DNA from: Selenomonas sputigena
Lineage (GTDB): Bacteria; Bacillota; Negativicutes; Selenomonadales; Selenomonadaceae
DNA: 64,000 bases
Direction: 5' to 3'
NCBI RefSeq assembly: GCF_026015965.1
Contig: NZ_CP110383.1
Span: 467,808 to 531,807 of the forward strand
Part shown: positions 35,339 to 43,725 of the stretch, piece after piece
Layout of the letters: every line of letters starts with the position of its first letter
Numbering within the stretch: the stretch's first letter is position 1
The notes under the pieces: model-generated
The model's database searches: none
Told to the model about the DNA's origin: nothing
What the model saw: the letters and a program-made list of their open reading frames with translations, nothing else
Translations under genes and position numbers: made by a program

Positions 35339-35557
35339 ATGGATGTCCAGGTGGAACGGCTGCACCGTGTGAAGCCGCTTGCGCCGATTTCCTTTTTTGA
35401 AGAGACAGCGCGGCGCGAGAAAAAGCAGGAGACGCATGAGGCGAGGAAACCTCTGCGCGGTACGGAGTCGGACGCTTACAGCGTGGAGATTTCGGCAGCG
35501 GGCAGGCGTGCAGCAGCGCGCAGCGAGGCAGGGGGTATGATGGTGGAGGGTTTTTGA
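35339..35557 (+). CDS. Small hypothetical protein
   Basis: A 72-residue, Arg/Glu/Ala-rich protein (EETARREKKQETHEARKPLR, EISAAGRRAAARSEAGG) with no membrane segment or known motif. A near-perfect AAGGAGG sits 8 bp before ATG 35339, and it has its own promoter and terminator, so it is probably expressed. Not recognised. Confidence 0.6.
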   Translation: MDVQVERLHRVKPLAPISFFEETARREKKQETHEARKPLRGTESDAYSVEISAAGRRAAARSEAGGMMVEGF

Positions 35558-35577
35558 TGATTTTGCGGGATAATGGG

Positions 35578-35629
35578 AAAAGCCCCGCTTGAGCGTCTCT
35601 CGAAAGAGAAGGCGCACAAGCGGGGCTTT
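35578..35629. terminator. Bidirectional terminator between convergent genes
   Basis: AAAGCCCCGCTTG (35579-35591) pairs with CAAGCGGGGCTTT (35617-35629), with an inner TCTCTCGAAAGAGA hairpin. It serves the small plus-strand gene and the minus-strand aminotransferase. Confidence 0.85.
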
Positions 35630-35636
35630 GTGTCTC

Positions 35637-36812
35637 TTATTTCCGATGATTCTTGAGGAAGTTGCCGATCCTTGCGAGCGCTTCGGAGATCTTGTCGATG
35701 GAAGTCGCGTAGGAACAGCGGATATGTCCCTTGCCGCTCTCGCCGAAGGCGCTGCCAGGGACGAGGGCGACGTGCTCCTTGATGAGCAGGTTTTCGGCAA
35801 ATTCTTCATCCGTGTAGCCGCTCGACGTGATGTTCGGAAAGATGTAGAAGGCGCCTTTCGGCTCAAAGCACGAAAGACCGAGTTTCTGGAAACCATCGTA
35901 GATGAGGCGGCGGCGGCGGTCGTATTCTGCGACCATCTTTTTCATGTACTTCTCGCCGCGGCGCAGAGCTTCGACGGCGGCGATTTGCGCCGTGATGGGG
36001 GCGCAGAGCATCGTGTACTGATGGATCTTCGTCATAGCGGCAATGAAGTCGGGGTTGCCGAGCGCATAGCCGATGCGCCAGCCCGTCATGGCGTAGGCCT
36101 TGGAGAAGCCGTTCAAGAGAATCGTGCGCTCCTTCATGCCGGGCAGCGAGGAGAACGCCGTGTGTTCCATGCCGCCGTAGGTGAGGTCGCCGTAGATTTC
36201 GTCGGAGACGACGATGAGATCGTGCTTTTCGGCGAAGGCGGCGATCTTCTGAAGGTCGTCCTTCGCCATGACGGCGCCCGTCGGGTTGTTTGGGTAGCCG
36301 ATCAGAAGCGCCTTCGTTCGCTTCGTCACGTGCGGCTCAAGTTCTTCGGGCGTGATGCGGAAGTCGTTTTCGAGTTTTGCGGCGACGGGTACGGGCTTGC
36401 CGCCCGCAAATGTCACACAGGCCTGGTAGGAGACGTAGCAAGGCTCGGGAATCAAGACTTCATCGCCGGGCGAGAGTATGGCGCGCATGGCGATGTCGAG
36501 CGCCTCGCTGACGCCGACGGTGATGAGGATGTCTTTTGCCGGTTCATAGGAAATGCCGTAGCGGCTCGCGTAGTGCGCGGCAATTTCTTCACGCAGTTCG
36601 AGCATGCCGCGGTTTGCCGTGTAGGAGGTGTAGCCCTGCTCAAGCCCGTGGACACAGCTTTCGCGGATCGACCACGGCGTGATGAAGTCCGGTTCGCCGA
36701 CGCCCAAGGATACGACGTCCTCCATCTCGGCGGCGATGTCGAAGTATTTTCTTATGCCTGAGGGCGGCACGGCATGGACGGCGGGTGAGATGCGCTCCTT
36801 CCAGTTCGTCAT
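35637..36812 (-). CDS. Class I/II PLP aminotransferase
   Basis: A 391-residue fold-type I aminotransferase. The conserved segments are LGVGEPDF, YTANRGMLELREEIA, GYPNNPTGAV, VVSDEIYGDLTYGG and the PLP lysine in NGFSKAYAMTGWRIGY. It belongs to the aspartate/aromatic (AraT/PatA-like) group; the donor and acceptor cannot be fixed from sequence. Its start overlaps the Lrp-like gene stop by ATGA, so the regulator and enzyme form one operon. N terminus MTNWKERISPAV fits the family. Confidence 0.94.
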   Translation of the reverse strand: MTNWKERISPAVHAVPPSGIRKYFDIAAEMEDVVSLGVGEPDFITPWSIRESCVHGLEQGYTSYTANRGMLELREEIAAHYASRYGISYEPAKDILITVGVSEALDIAMRAILSPGDEVLIPEPCYVSYQACVTFAGGKPVPVAAKLENDFRITPEELEPHVTKRTKALLIGYPNNPTGAVMAKDDLQKIAAFAEKHDLIVVSDEIYGDLTYGGMEHTAFSSLPGMKERTILLNGFSKAYAMTGWRIGYALGNPDFIAAMTKIHQYTMLCAPITAQIAAVEALRRGEKYMKKMVAEYDRRRRLIYDGFQKLGLSCFEPKGAFYIFPNITSSGYTDEEFAENLLIKEHVALVPGSAFGESGKGHIRCSYATSIDKISEALARIGNFLKNHRK

Positions 36813-37288
36813 GGCGACACCACCAGTCGGCGATCCTTCTCCTTGTCGTCGATGATCGTGCCGTCCTTCTTGTACGCCTTGAGCATGAAGTGACTGCGCG
36901 TCTGTGTGACGCCATCGATCGTCGAGAGGCGCGTCGCGACGAAGTTGGCGACGTCCTGCAGCGATTTTCCCTCGATGATGACGAGGAGATCGAAGCTGCC
37001 GCTCATGAGGTAGACGGTGCGCACCTCTTCAAAGCGATAGATGCGCTCGGCGATGGCGTCGAAGCCGACTTCGCGCTCGGGCGTGAGGTTGACCTCGATG
37101 ATCGCCGTGACCGTGTCGTCGCCAAATTTCTGCCAGTTGATCAAGGTGTTGTAGCTGAGGATGATCTTGTCCTGCTCCAGTCCCCGGATGTCCTTTTCCA
37201 CCTCGTACTCGCTTTTCTTGAGCACGGCAGCGATTTCGCCGATGGGACGGCGGGCGTCGTGCTCCAAGAGTTCCAAGAGTTCGCGCAT
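36809..37288 (-). CDS. Lrp/AsnC-family transcriptional regulator
   Basis: A 159-residue regulator with an N-terminal helix-turn-helix (about 1-50, RRPIGEIAAVLKKSEYEVEK) and a C-terminal RAM domain (TAIIEVNLTPEREVGFDAIA, LMSGSFDLLVIIEG). GGAGA lies 7 bases before ATG 37288, while an ATG at 37294 has almost no spacing, so 37288 is chosen. It is co-transcribed with the aminotransferase and probably senses an amino acid related to that enzyme (inference). Confidence 0.9.
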   Translation of the reverse strand: MRELLELLEHDARRPIGEIAAVLKKSEYEVEKDIRGLEQDKIILSYNTLINWQKFGDDTVTAIIEVNLTPEREVGFDAIAERIYRFEEVRTVYLMSGSFDLLVIIEGKSLQDVANFVATRLSTIDGVTQTRSHFMLKAYKKDGTIIDDKEKDRRLVVSP

Positions 37289-37462
37289 AGTCATTTCTCC
37301 TTCTCTGCCCCAATTCGCGCACTTGCGGATATTGGTCTTTCATCATATAATATAAAAGAAACGCTATAAAGGATAATAGCATAGAATAAATGGGGAAATC
37401 AATCGCTTTTTTGGGGAAGCGCTGAATTTGTCTGTGCTTCCTATAGCGAAGGAGGATTGCTT

Positions 37463-37945
37463 ATGATGACGGGCATCATCGGGGTATCGAAGGATGAGCA
37501 GAAGGGATATTCGGCGGCTCTGATGAAAGCGCTTGCCTTCTTGCGCGCACAGGACTTCCGCAATATGCCAGAAGGGCGTCACGAGATTGACGGCGACAAG
37601 ATCTTCGCGCTGCTTTCGCGCTATACGACGCGGCCGCAGGCAGAGTGCGCTCCCGAGGCGCATCGAAAATTCGTGGATGTTCAGTATGTCGCAGACGGCG
37701 AGGAGTTTCTCGGCTGGTGTCCGATGAGTCCCGACCTCGTGGAGATGGAGCCTTACGATGAGGCGCGGGACATCATCTTTTATCGCGCCCTGATTCCCGA
37801 GAGCAGCATCCTGCTCAAGGCGGGAAGCTATGCCGTGCTCTATCCGGAGGACGTGCATCGCCCGGGCGTTTCGGTGCTCGACGAGTATCCAGCGGACGTG
37901 ACGAAGGTCGTCGTGAAGATTGATTTGGAGTTGATGAAGAACTGA
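37463..37945 (+). CDS. YhcH/YjgK/YiaL-family protein (DUF386)
   Basis: A 160-residue cupin-like protein. Family marks are GRHEIDGDKIFALLSRY, EAHRKFVDVQYV, E..GWCP and the metal-binding PEDVHRPGV near the C terminus. Related proteins are linked to sialic acid or sugar handling (YhcH, EbgC), but there are no such genes nearby. GGAGG lies 7 bp before ATG 37463. Confidence 0.9.
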   Translation: MMTGIIGVSKDEQKGYSAALMKALAFLRAQDFRNMPEGRHEIDGDKIFALLSRYTTRPQAECAPEAHRKFVDVQYVADGEEFLGWCPMSPDLVEMEPYDEARDIIFYRALIPESSILLKAGSYAVLYPEDVHRPGVSVLDEYPADVTKVVVKIDLELMKN

Positions 37946-37990
37946 CAAGATGCAAGAAGAGATCAGGGAACTGACCAGAGAGGATGGTTT

Positions 37991-40900
37991 GTGGGCATGA
38001 GTGTAAGAAGACTTTTTGTAGAGAAGAGGCAGGGATATTTCGACATTCCCGCGCAGCAGCTTTGTGACGACCTGACGGAGACGTTCCGTTTGGCGACGGA
38101 GCTCAAGGCAGTGCGCATCTTCATTCGCTACGACATCGAGGGACTTTCAGACGAAGAATACAAGGCGGTGCGCGACATCGTCTTCGTTGAGCCGCCCGTC
38201 GATACGGTCTATGAGGAGAAACTGCCCGACTTTCCCGAGTCGAAGGCGTTCGCTGTTGAGTATCTGCCGGGGCAGTACGACCAGCGTGCTGATTCGGCGG
38301 CGCAGTGCGTGCAGCTTGTGACGCAGAAGGAGCGTCCGACAATTCGCACGGCGATCGTTTATGTGCTCGTCGGCACGATTTCGGCAGATCTTTTGGCAAA
38401 GATTAAGGCGTACTGCATCAACAAGGTCGAAAGCCGCGAGGCCGCTTTGCAGAAGCCGGCGACGCTCGCGGAGAAGATCGAAGAGCCTGCCGATGTGGAG
38501 ACGCTTGCGGGATTCTGCCGCATGGATGTGGCGGCGCTCGGAAATTTGTTGAAAGAGCGCGGCTTTGCCATGAGTCTGGAGGATCTGCAGTTCTGCCAGA
38601 AGTATTTTGCCTCGGCGGAGAAGCGTGAGCCGACGATCACGGAGCTTCGCGTCATCGACACGTATTGGTCTGATCACTGCCGCCATACGACGTTTACGAC
38701 GGTCATCGACAAGGTGGACTTCGGCAACGGCAAATACGCACCGATGCTTGCGCAGGCAGTGAAGCTCTACATGCTCGACCGCGAGAAGATTCATGCGGGA
38801 AAGCAGGCGGACGTATCCTTGATGGATCTTGCGTGCATCGGCATGAAGGCGCTGCGTCAGCAGGGGCTTTTGGAAGATCTCGATGCTTCCGATGAGGTCA
38901 ACGCGTGCAGCATCGTCGTGCCTGTGGAGATTGACGGCAAGGAAGAAAATTGGCTCGTGATGTTCAAGAATGAGACGCACAACCATCCGACGGAAATTGA
39001 ACCGTTTGGCGGTGCGGCGACGTGCCTTGGCGGTGCGATCCGTGATCCCCTGTCGGGGCGTTCCTACGTCTATCAGGCGATGCGTGTGACTGGCGCCGCC
39101 GACCCACGCGGCAAGATCGCCGATACATTGCCGGGCAAGCTGCCGCAAAAGAAGATTACGCAAGGGGCGGCGGCAGGCTTCAGCTCCTACGGCAACCAGA
39201 TCGGTCTTGCGACGGGCGAGGTGCATGAGTTCTACCATGAAGGCTACATGGCGAAGCGCATGGAGATCGGCGCCGTCATCGGCGCTGTGCCGCAGGCGGA
39301 CGTCGTGCGCCAGACGCCGGAGCCGGGCGACGTCGTCGTCTTGGTCGGCGGCCGCACGGGACGCGACGGCTGCGGCGGCGCGACCGGCTCGTCGAAGGTA
39401 CACACGGAGGCTTCTTTGACAACGGCGGGCGCCGAGGTGCAGAAGGGAAATGCGCCGACGGAGCGCAAGCTTCAGCGCCTCTTCCGCCATCCCGAGGTCA
39501 GCCGTTTCATCAAGCGCTGCAACGACTTCGGTGCGGGCGGCGTCGCCGTCGCCGTCGGCGAACTTGCGCCGTCCTTGGCGATCGATCTCGATGCCGTGAA
39601 GAAAAAGTACGAGGGACTCGACGGCACGGAGCTTGCCATTTCCGAGTCGCAGGAGCGCATGGCTCTCGTCATGCGTCCCGAGGCTCTACCCGTTCTCACG
39701 GCGTTCGCTGATCGCGAAAATCTCGAGGCGACGCCGATCGCTCAGGTCACGGATACAGGCAGGCTTGAGATGGTCTGGCGCGGGCAGAAGATTGTGAGCC
39801 TTGCGCGTGTATTCCTCGATACGAACGGCGTCAAGCAGCATGCGCGCGTAACCTTGAAGTCACCCGACGTGGAGACAAACTATCTGCGCCAGCTGCCGCC
39901 TGCTGTCGTCAAGAACCAGCGCGACCTTACGGCGGCATGGCATGCAAACCTCGCCGATCTCAATGTTGCCAGTCAGAAGGGACTTGCTGAGCGCTTTGAC
40001 TCTACGGTCGGCGCGGGCACGGTTCTGATGCCGTTTGGCGGTAAGGATCAGCTGTCGCCGCAGCAGGGCATGGTCGCGAAAATTCCCGTGAAGAAGGGCG
40101 AAACGGATACGGCGACGGCGATGACCTTCGGTTTCGACCCGTACTTGTCAGAGTGGAGTCCGTTCCACGGTGCGCTCTATGCCATCGTCGAGGCGGTTAC
40201 GAAGATGGTGGCGCTCGGCGCGGATGCGGCGACGGTGCGCCTCTCCTTGCAGGAGTACTTCGAGAGCCTTGGCAAGGATCCTGAGAAGTGGGGCATGCCG
40301 TTTGCGGCGCTTTTGGGTGCACTATGGGCGCAGCATGAGCTTCGCGTGCCTGCCATCGGCGGCAAGGATTCGATGTCGGGCACGTTTGAAAACATCCATG
40401 TGCCGCCTACGGTCGTTGCCTTTGCCGTCAACGTCATGAAAGCGAGCGAGGCGATTTCCGCCGAATTCAAGTACGCGAACAGCAAGGTCTATGCTGTCGA
40501 AGTGCCGATTGATGCGAACGATCTGCCTGTTTTTGCCAACCTGCGCCGCAACTATGAGCGCGTGCACGCTCTGATGCAGAGCCGCCGCGTGTTCTCGGCA
40601 TCGAGTGTCGGCAGGGGCGGCATCGCGGCTGCTCTGACGAAGATGTGCCTGGGCAACGGCCTCGGTTTCAAGGCGGCGCCCGGCGCGATCAAGTTCGAAG
40701 ATCTCTTCCGTCCCGCCTACGGTACGATTCTCTTGGAGATGAGCGAGGCGGTCAACGTGACGGATGCGCTCGCCGGCGTCAAGTGGACGCTCCTCGGGCG
40801 CACGACGACGGTTGCGAGCATCGTTTGCAATGGTATGGTGCAGACGCTCGATGAGCTTCGCGAGTCTTATGTGGGAGCGCTTGACGGCATCTTCCCGGCG

Positions 40901-41782
40901 GCAGTCAGCAGCAAGGGCAGGACGGCCTCGGCAGCCGCGCCGTTCCGCCGCGGCGTGCGTCAGCGAGCCAGCGATCGCTATACGAAGCCACGCATCTTCA
41001 TGCCTGTTTTCCCCGGCATCAACTGCGAGTACGAGACGCAGCGCGCCTTTGAGAAAGCGGGTGGCGAAGTCGATGCGCTCGTCATTCGCAATCTCACGCC
41101 GCAGACGGTCGAAGAATCGGTGCAGGCGATCACCTCGGGCATCAACAAGGCGCAGATCCTCATGCTGCCGGGCGGTTTCTCGGGTGGTGACGAGCCGGAC
41201 GGCTCGGGCAAGTTCATCGCGGCGACGCTCAGAAATCCGCGCATCGCCGAGGCGATCATGGAACTTCTGCAGAAGCGAGAGGGGCTGATCCTCGGTATCT
41301 GCAACGGTTTCCAGGCGCTCGTCAAGCTCGGCCTCCTTCCTTACGGCAAGATCATGCCGCTTGATCCGGAGTCTCCGACGCTCACGCGCAATACGATCGG
41401 CAGACACGTCTCGTGCATGGTGCAGACACGCATCATGTCGAACCTATCGCCGTGGTTCAACAACGTCTCAGTCGGCGATATTCATACGATTCCTGTCTCG
41501 CACGGTGAAGGAAGGTTTGTCGCCGACAAGGAAGTCATCGCGAGGATGCGCATACGCGGGCAAATCGCGGCGCAGTATGTCGACGATGCAGGCGAGCCGA
41601 CGATGGAATCGCCGTTCAATCCGAACGGTTCGATGGAAGCGATCGAGGCGATCACAAGCCCCAATGGCCGCATCCTCGGCAAGATGGGGCACTCTGAGCG
41701 CGTTGGCGACAATATCTCGAAGAACGTTCCGGGCAACAAGGATCAGGGACTCTTCGACGCAGGTGTGCGTTTCTTCCGCTGA
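37991..41782 (+). CDS. purL: Phosphoribosylformylglycinamidine synthase, single-chain large form
   Basis: A 1263-residue FGAM synthase, converting FGAR, ATP and glutamine to FGAM in purine synthesis. An N-terminal PurS-like domain is followed by two AIRS-type halves (TETHNHPTEIEPFGGAAT marks the first active site) and, from about residue 1000 (PVFPGINCEYET), a glutaminase domain with its nucleophile in GICNGFQALVKLG. This is the fused form that many Firmicutes split into PurS, PurQ and PurL. The start is GTG 37991, 6 bp after GAGAGGA; ATG 37997 is an alternative. No other pur gene is near. Confidence 0.96.
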   Translation: MGMSVRRLFVEKRQGYFDIPAQQLCDDLTETFRLATELKAVRIFIRYDIEGLSDEEYKAVRDIVFVEPPVDTVYEEKLPDFPESKAFAVEYLPGQYDQRADSAAQCVQLVTQKERPTIRTAIVYVLVGTISADLLAKIKAYCINKVESREAALQKPATLAEKIEEPADVETLAGFCRMDVAALGNLLKERGFAMSLEDLQFCQKYFASAEKREPTITELRVIDTYWSDHCRHTTFTTVIDKVDFGNGKYAPMLAQAVKLYMLDREKIHAGKQADVSLMDLACIGMKALRQQGLLEDLDASDEVNACSIVVPVEIDGKEENWLVMFKNETHNHPTEIEPFGGAATCLGGAIRDPLSGRSYVYQAMRVTGAADPRGKIADTLPGKLPQKKITQGAAAGFSSYGNQIGLATGEVHEFYHEGYMAKRMEIGAVIGAVPQADVVRQTPEPGDVVVLVGGRTGRDGCGGATGSSKVHTEASLTTAGAEVQKGNAPTERKLQRLFRHPEVSRFIKRCNDFGAGGVAVAVGELAPSLAIDLDAVKKKYEGLDGTELAISESQERMALVMRPEALPVLTAFADRENLEATPIAQVTDTGRLEMVWRGQKIVSLARVFLDTNGVKQHARVTLKSPDVETNYLRQLPPAVVKNQRDLTAAWHANLADLNVASQKGLAERFDSTVGAGTVLMPFGGKDQLSPQQGMVAKIPVKKGETDTATAMTFGFDPYLSEWSPFHGALYAIVEAVTKMVALGADAATVRLSLQEYFESLGKDPEKWGMPFAALLGALWAQHELRVPAIGGKDSMSGTFENIHVPPTVVAFAVNVMKASEAISAEFKYANSKVYAVEVPIDANDLPVFANLRRNYERVHALMQSRRVFSASSVGRGGIAAALTKMCLGNGLGFKAAPGAIKFEDLFRPAYGTILLEMSEAVNVTDALAGVKWTLLGRTTTVASIVCNGMVQTLDELRESYVGALDGIFPAAVSSKGRTASAAAPFRRGVRQRASDRYTKPRIFMPVFPGINCEYETQRAFEKAGGEVDALVIRNLTPQTVEESVQAITSGINKAQILMLPGGFSGGDEPDGSGKFIAATLRNPRIAEAIMELLQKREGLILGICNGFQALVKLGLLPYGKIMPLDPESPTLTRNTIGRHVSCMVQTRIMSNLSPWFNNVSVGDIHTIPVSHGEGRFVADKEVIARMRIRGQIAAQYVDDAGEPTMESPFNPNGSMEAIEAITSPNGRILGKMGHSERVGDNISKNVPGNKDQGLFDAGVRFFR

Positions 41783-41817
41783 GATGGTGTCGAAGCAAAG
41801 GTAATAAGGAAGATGAG

Positions 41818-41855
41818 ACTGCCGCATGAGTTATTTTTGCTTGTGCGGCAGTTTT
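41818..41855 (+). terminator. Terminator after purL
   Basis: ACTGCCGCA (41818-41826) pairs with TGCGGCAGT (41844-41852), followed by TTT. It lies close to the next gene's GGAGG. Confidence 0.75.
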
Positions 41856-41870
41856 GATAGGAGGAAATAC

Positions 41871-42404
41871 ATGAAGCATTTCAGTATGCAGGAAAGCCGC
41901 ATCGTCATCAGCGAGGTCATGATGCCGAGCCAGGCGAACCCCAACGGCAACGTCCACGGCGGCGAGATCATGAAGCTCATGGATTCGGCGGCTTACGCGG
42001 CGGCGCGGCGCTATGCGCGCTCGAACGTCGTGACGGCGCGCGTCGATGAACTGGAATTCCATCTGCCGATCCGCATCGGCGATCTCGTCGTCGTGACGGC
42101 GGACGTCGTCTACGTTGGGCACAGCTCTATGGAGATCGCCGTCAATGTTATCGTCGAAGATCTCGATGACGGCAGCGAGCCGCAGCTTGGCCTGTCGGCG
42201 TATTTCACAATGGTGGCGCTTGACCGCAACGCACGGCCGAAAGCCGTGCCGCCCCTGGAGCTTGATACCGAAGAGGCGCGCGTCGCTTTCGAGGAAGGAA
42301 AGCGACGCTATGAGGAGCACAAGGCGCGCAAGAAACGCAAAGTGGCAGTGCCGGCGGGAATTGTCAAGCGCGGTCAGGGGAAGTCTGAGGACAACGGGAA
42401 ATAG
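41871..42404 (+). CDS. Acyl-CoA thioesterase, hotdog fold
   Basis: A 177-residue hotdog thioesterase of the YciA/BACH group. It has PSQANPNGNVHGGEIMKLMD, with the conserved N-x-H-G-G and catalytic Asp, and the later VTARVDELEFHLPIRIGDLV. It hydrolyses acyl-CoA esters in the cytoplasm. GGAGGAAATAC before ATG 41871 fixes the start. The C-terminal ~40 residues are a basic, charged tail (EEHKARKKRKVAVPAG) beyond the hotdog core. Confidence 0.93.
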   Translation: MKHFSMQESRIVISEVMMPSQANPNGNVHGGEIMKLMDSAAYAAARRYARSNVVTARVDELEFHLPIRIGDLVVVTADVVYVGHSSMEIAVNVIVEDLDDGSEPQLGLSAYFTMVALDRNARPKAVPPLELDTEEARVAFEEGKRRYEEHKARKKRKVAVPAGIVKRGQGKSEDNGK

Positions 42405-42406
42405 AC

Positions 42407-42445
42407 AAAAAAGAAGGGCAAGCCGCAAGGCGAGCCCTTCTTTTT
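42407..42445. terminator. Strong, symmetric terminator
   Basis: AAAAAGAAGGGC (about 42408-42419) and GCCCTTCTTTTT (42434-42445) form a long stem with A/T runs on both sides. It ends the thioesterase transcript on the plus strand and could end a minus-strand transcript coming from 42551. Confidence 0.9.
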
Positions 42446-42566
42446 CGGGATAGAGAAAGAATTAGATTTTCAAGCAGCAGGGAGGCACAGAAGTGTGGAA
42501 AGGGCCACCGTTGCCGCTGGCATCGAGCCGGCTGCTGGATTCCTGCTCGATACGGAAAGTATAGCA
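42446..42566 (-). ncRNA. Possible small RNA on the minus strand (unidentified)
   Basis: No protein gene fits 42446-42782. On the minus strand an extended -10 TGCTATACT (hexamer at 42563-42558) precedes a stretch with hairpins ATCGAGC/GCTCGAT (42522-42528 with 42545-42551) and GCCA/TGGC (42504-42521), and the transcript would run into the terminator at 42445-42407. Predicted length is about 145 nt. It matches no RNA family I recognise, and the -35 is weak. Confidence 0.3.
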
Positions 42567-42602
42567 TGGTAAGATTAAAGGAAAGGGGCAAGTGCAGTTA
42601 AA

Positions 42603-42649
42603 AAGCAATTAACAATTCCGACTGAAATAGAAGGGATTGTTAATTGCTT
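42603..42649. repeat. Perfect 14-bp inverted repeat at a promoter
   Basis: AAGCAATTAACAAT (42603-42616) and its exact complement ATTGTTAATTGCTT (42636-42649) are separated by 19 bp. The right arm covers the -35 of the promoter for the DUF2156 gene, as an operator would. Confidence 0.85.
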
Positions 42650-42666
42650 GACACAGTTGATATAAT
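42637..42666 (+). promoter_or_regulatory. Promoter of the DUF2156 gene
   Basis: TTGTTA (42637-42642), 18-bp spacer, extended TGATATAAT (hexamer 42661-42666). The leader to ATG 42783 is about 110 nt. Confidence 0.7.
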
Positions 42667-42782
42667 GATAGGACAACAGGGCAAGAAAATTGCTGAATCG
42701 TGAGGTTTTGCAGCGGGAGTTCATGCGAGAAAAAGGCGCACGCTTCTTGTTCGCAGAACCTTGGTGACTGAGCGAGAGAGGA

Positions 42783-43688
42783 ATGAGCATCATAGATTTC
42801 AAGGTTTTGCAAAAAGAGGACAAGCCGCTGCTCGACTGTTTTTTTCGGGCGCGTTACTATGAGAATTCGCACTTCAATTTTACGAACCTCTACATGTGGC
42901 ACGAACCGTACAAGATCATGTGGGTGAAGGAAGACGATGTGCTTTATATGAAGGCTGAGTGGGAGGGGAGAGAATTCGCCATGCAGCCTTTCGGCCCGGA
43001 GGAGAAGATGGCGGCTGCCGTCGGACGCTTCATCGACTACTTTAAGGCGCAGGGAAAGCCCGTACGCTTTTCGGGCGTCGAGCGCTCCTTTGCGGACATC
43101 CTTGAAAATTACGAGGGCGCGGCCTTTGCTGTCGAGTCTGACCGCAACAACTTTGACTATGTCTACCTCGCCGACGATCTGATAAAGCTGGCAGGACGCA
43201 AGTTCCATTCGAAGAAGAACCATCTGAACAGCTTCCGCAAAAATTATCCCGAGGCCGAGTATCAGCCCATTACGGATGAGATCGTCACGCAATGCAAGCT
43301 GACGATCAACAGCTGGTACAAGCAGCATGCGCAGGAAGCTCCCGACGATCCGTTCATCGCGCTTGAGCGTCAGGCGATCATCGAGGTCTTGAACAACTTC
43401 GAGGATTTTCAGCTCAAGGGCGGTGCGATCCTCATCGGACAGCGCGTCGTCGCCTTCACCTTCGGCGAGCAGCTCAACGACGACACGGCGGTCATCCATG
43501 TGGAAAAGGCAGATCCCGAAGTGCGCGGCGCGTACCCTGCGATCAATCAGGCGTTCGTTGAGCACGCGTGGTCCGATATGACGTACATCAACCGCGAGGA
43601 GGACATGGGCATCGAGGGGCTTCGACAGGCGAAGGAGTCGTACAAGCCCGTTAAGCTCATTGAGAAGTTCAATGCTTGGATGAGATGA
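42783..43688 (+). CDS. DUF2156 family protein (GNAT-like aminoacyl/acyl transferase fold)
   Basis: A 301-residue DUF2156 protein. The N-terminal part has SHFNFTNLYMWHEPYKIMW; the second half has KFHSKKNHLNSFRKNYP, GGAILIGQRVVAFTFGEQL and INREEDMGIEGLRQAKESYKP cut into short conserved blocks. The family is related to the C-terminal domain of phosphatidylglycerol lysyltransferases and FemAB-type GNAT enzymes; substrate unknown. It has no membrane segment. AGAGAGG precedes ATG 42783. Its promoter carries a long inverted repeat. Confidence 0.9.
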   Translation: MSIIDFKVLQKEDKPLLDCFFRARYYENSHFNFTNLYMWHEPYKIMWVKEDDVLYMKAEWEGREFAMQPFGPEEKMAAAVGRFIDYFKAQGKPVRFSGVERSFADILENYEGAAFAVESDRNNFDYVYLADDLIKLAGRKFHSKKNHLNSFRKNYPEAEYQPITDEIVTQCKLTINSWYKQHAQEAPDDPFIALERQAIIEVLNNFEDFQLKGGAILIGQRVVAFTFGEQLNDDTAVIHVEKADPEVRGAYPAINQAFVEHAWSDMTYINREEDMGIEGLRQAKESYKPVKLIEKFNAWMR

Positions 43689-43725
43689 AGAAGCACTGAA
43701 ATTGTCATGACTTCTCTAAGAAAGT

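Noticed and set aside
42446-42566. Cobalamin riboswitch or SRP RNA in the non-coding stretch
   Set aside because: Neither the B12-box sequence nor the SRP domain IV motif could be seen on either strand.
42603-42649. Inverted repeat as ends of a small transposable element
   Set aside because: The arms enclose only 19 bp and no target-site duplication flanks them; a promoter operator fits better.
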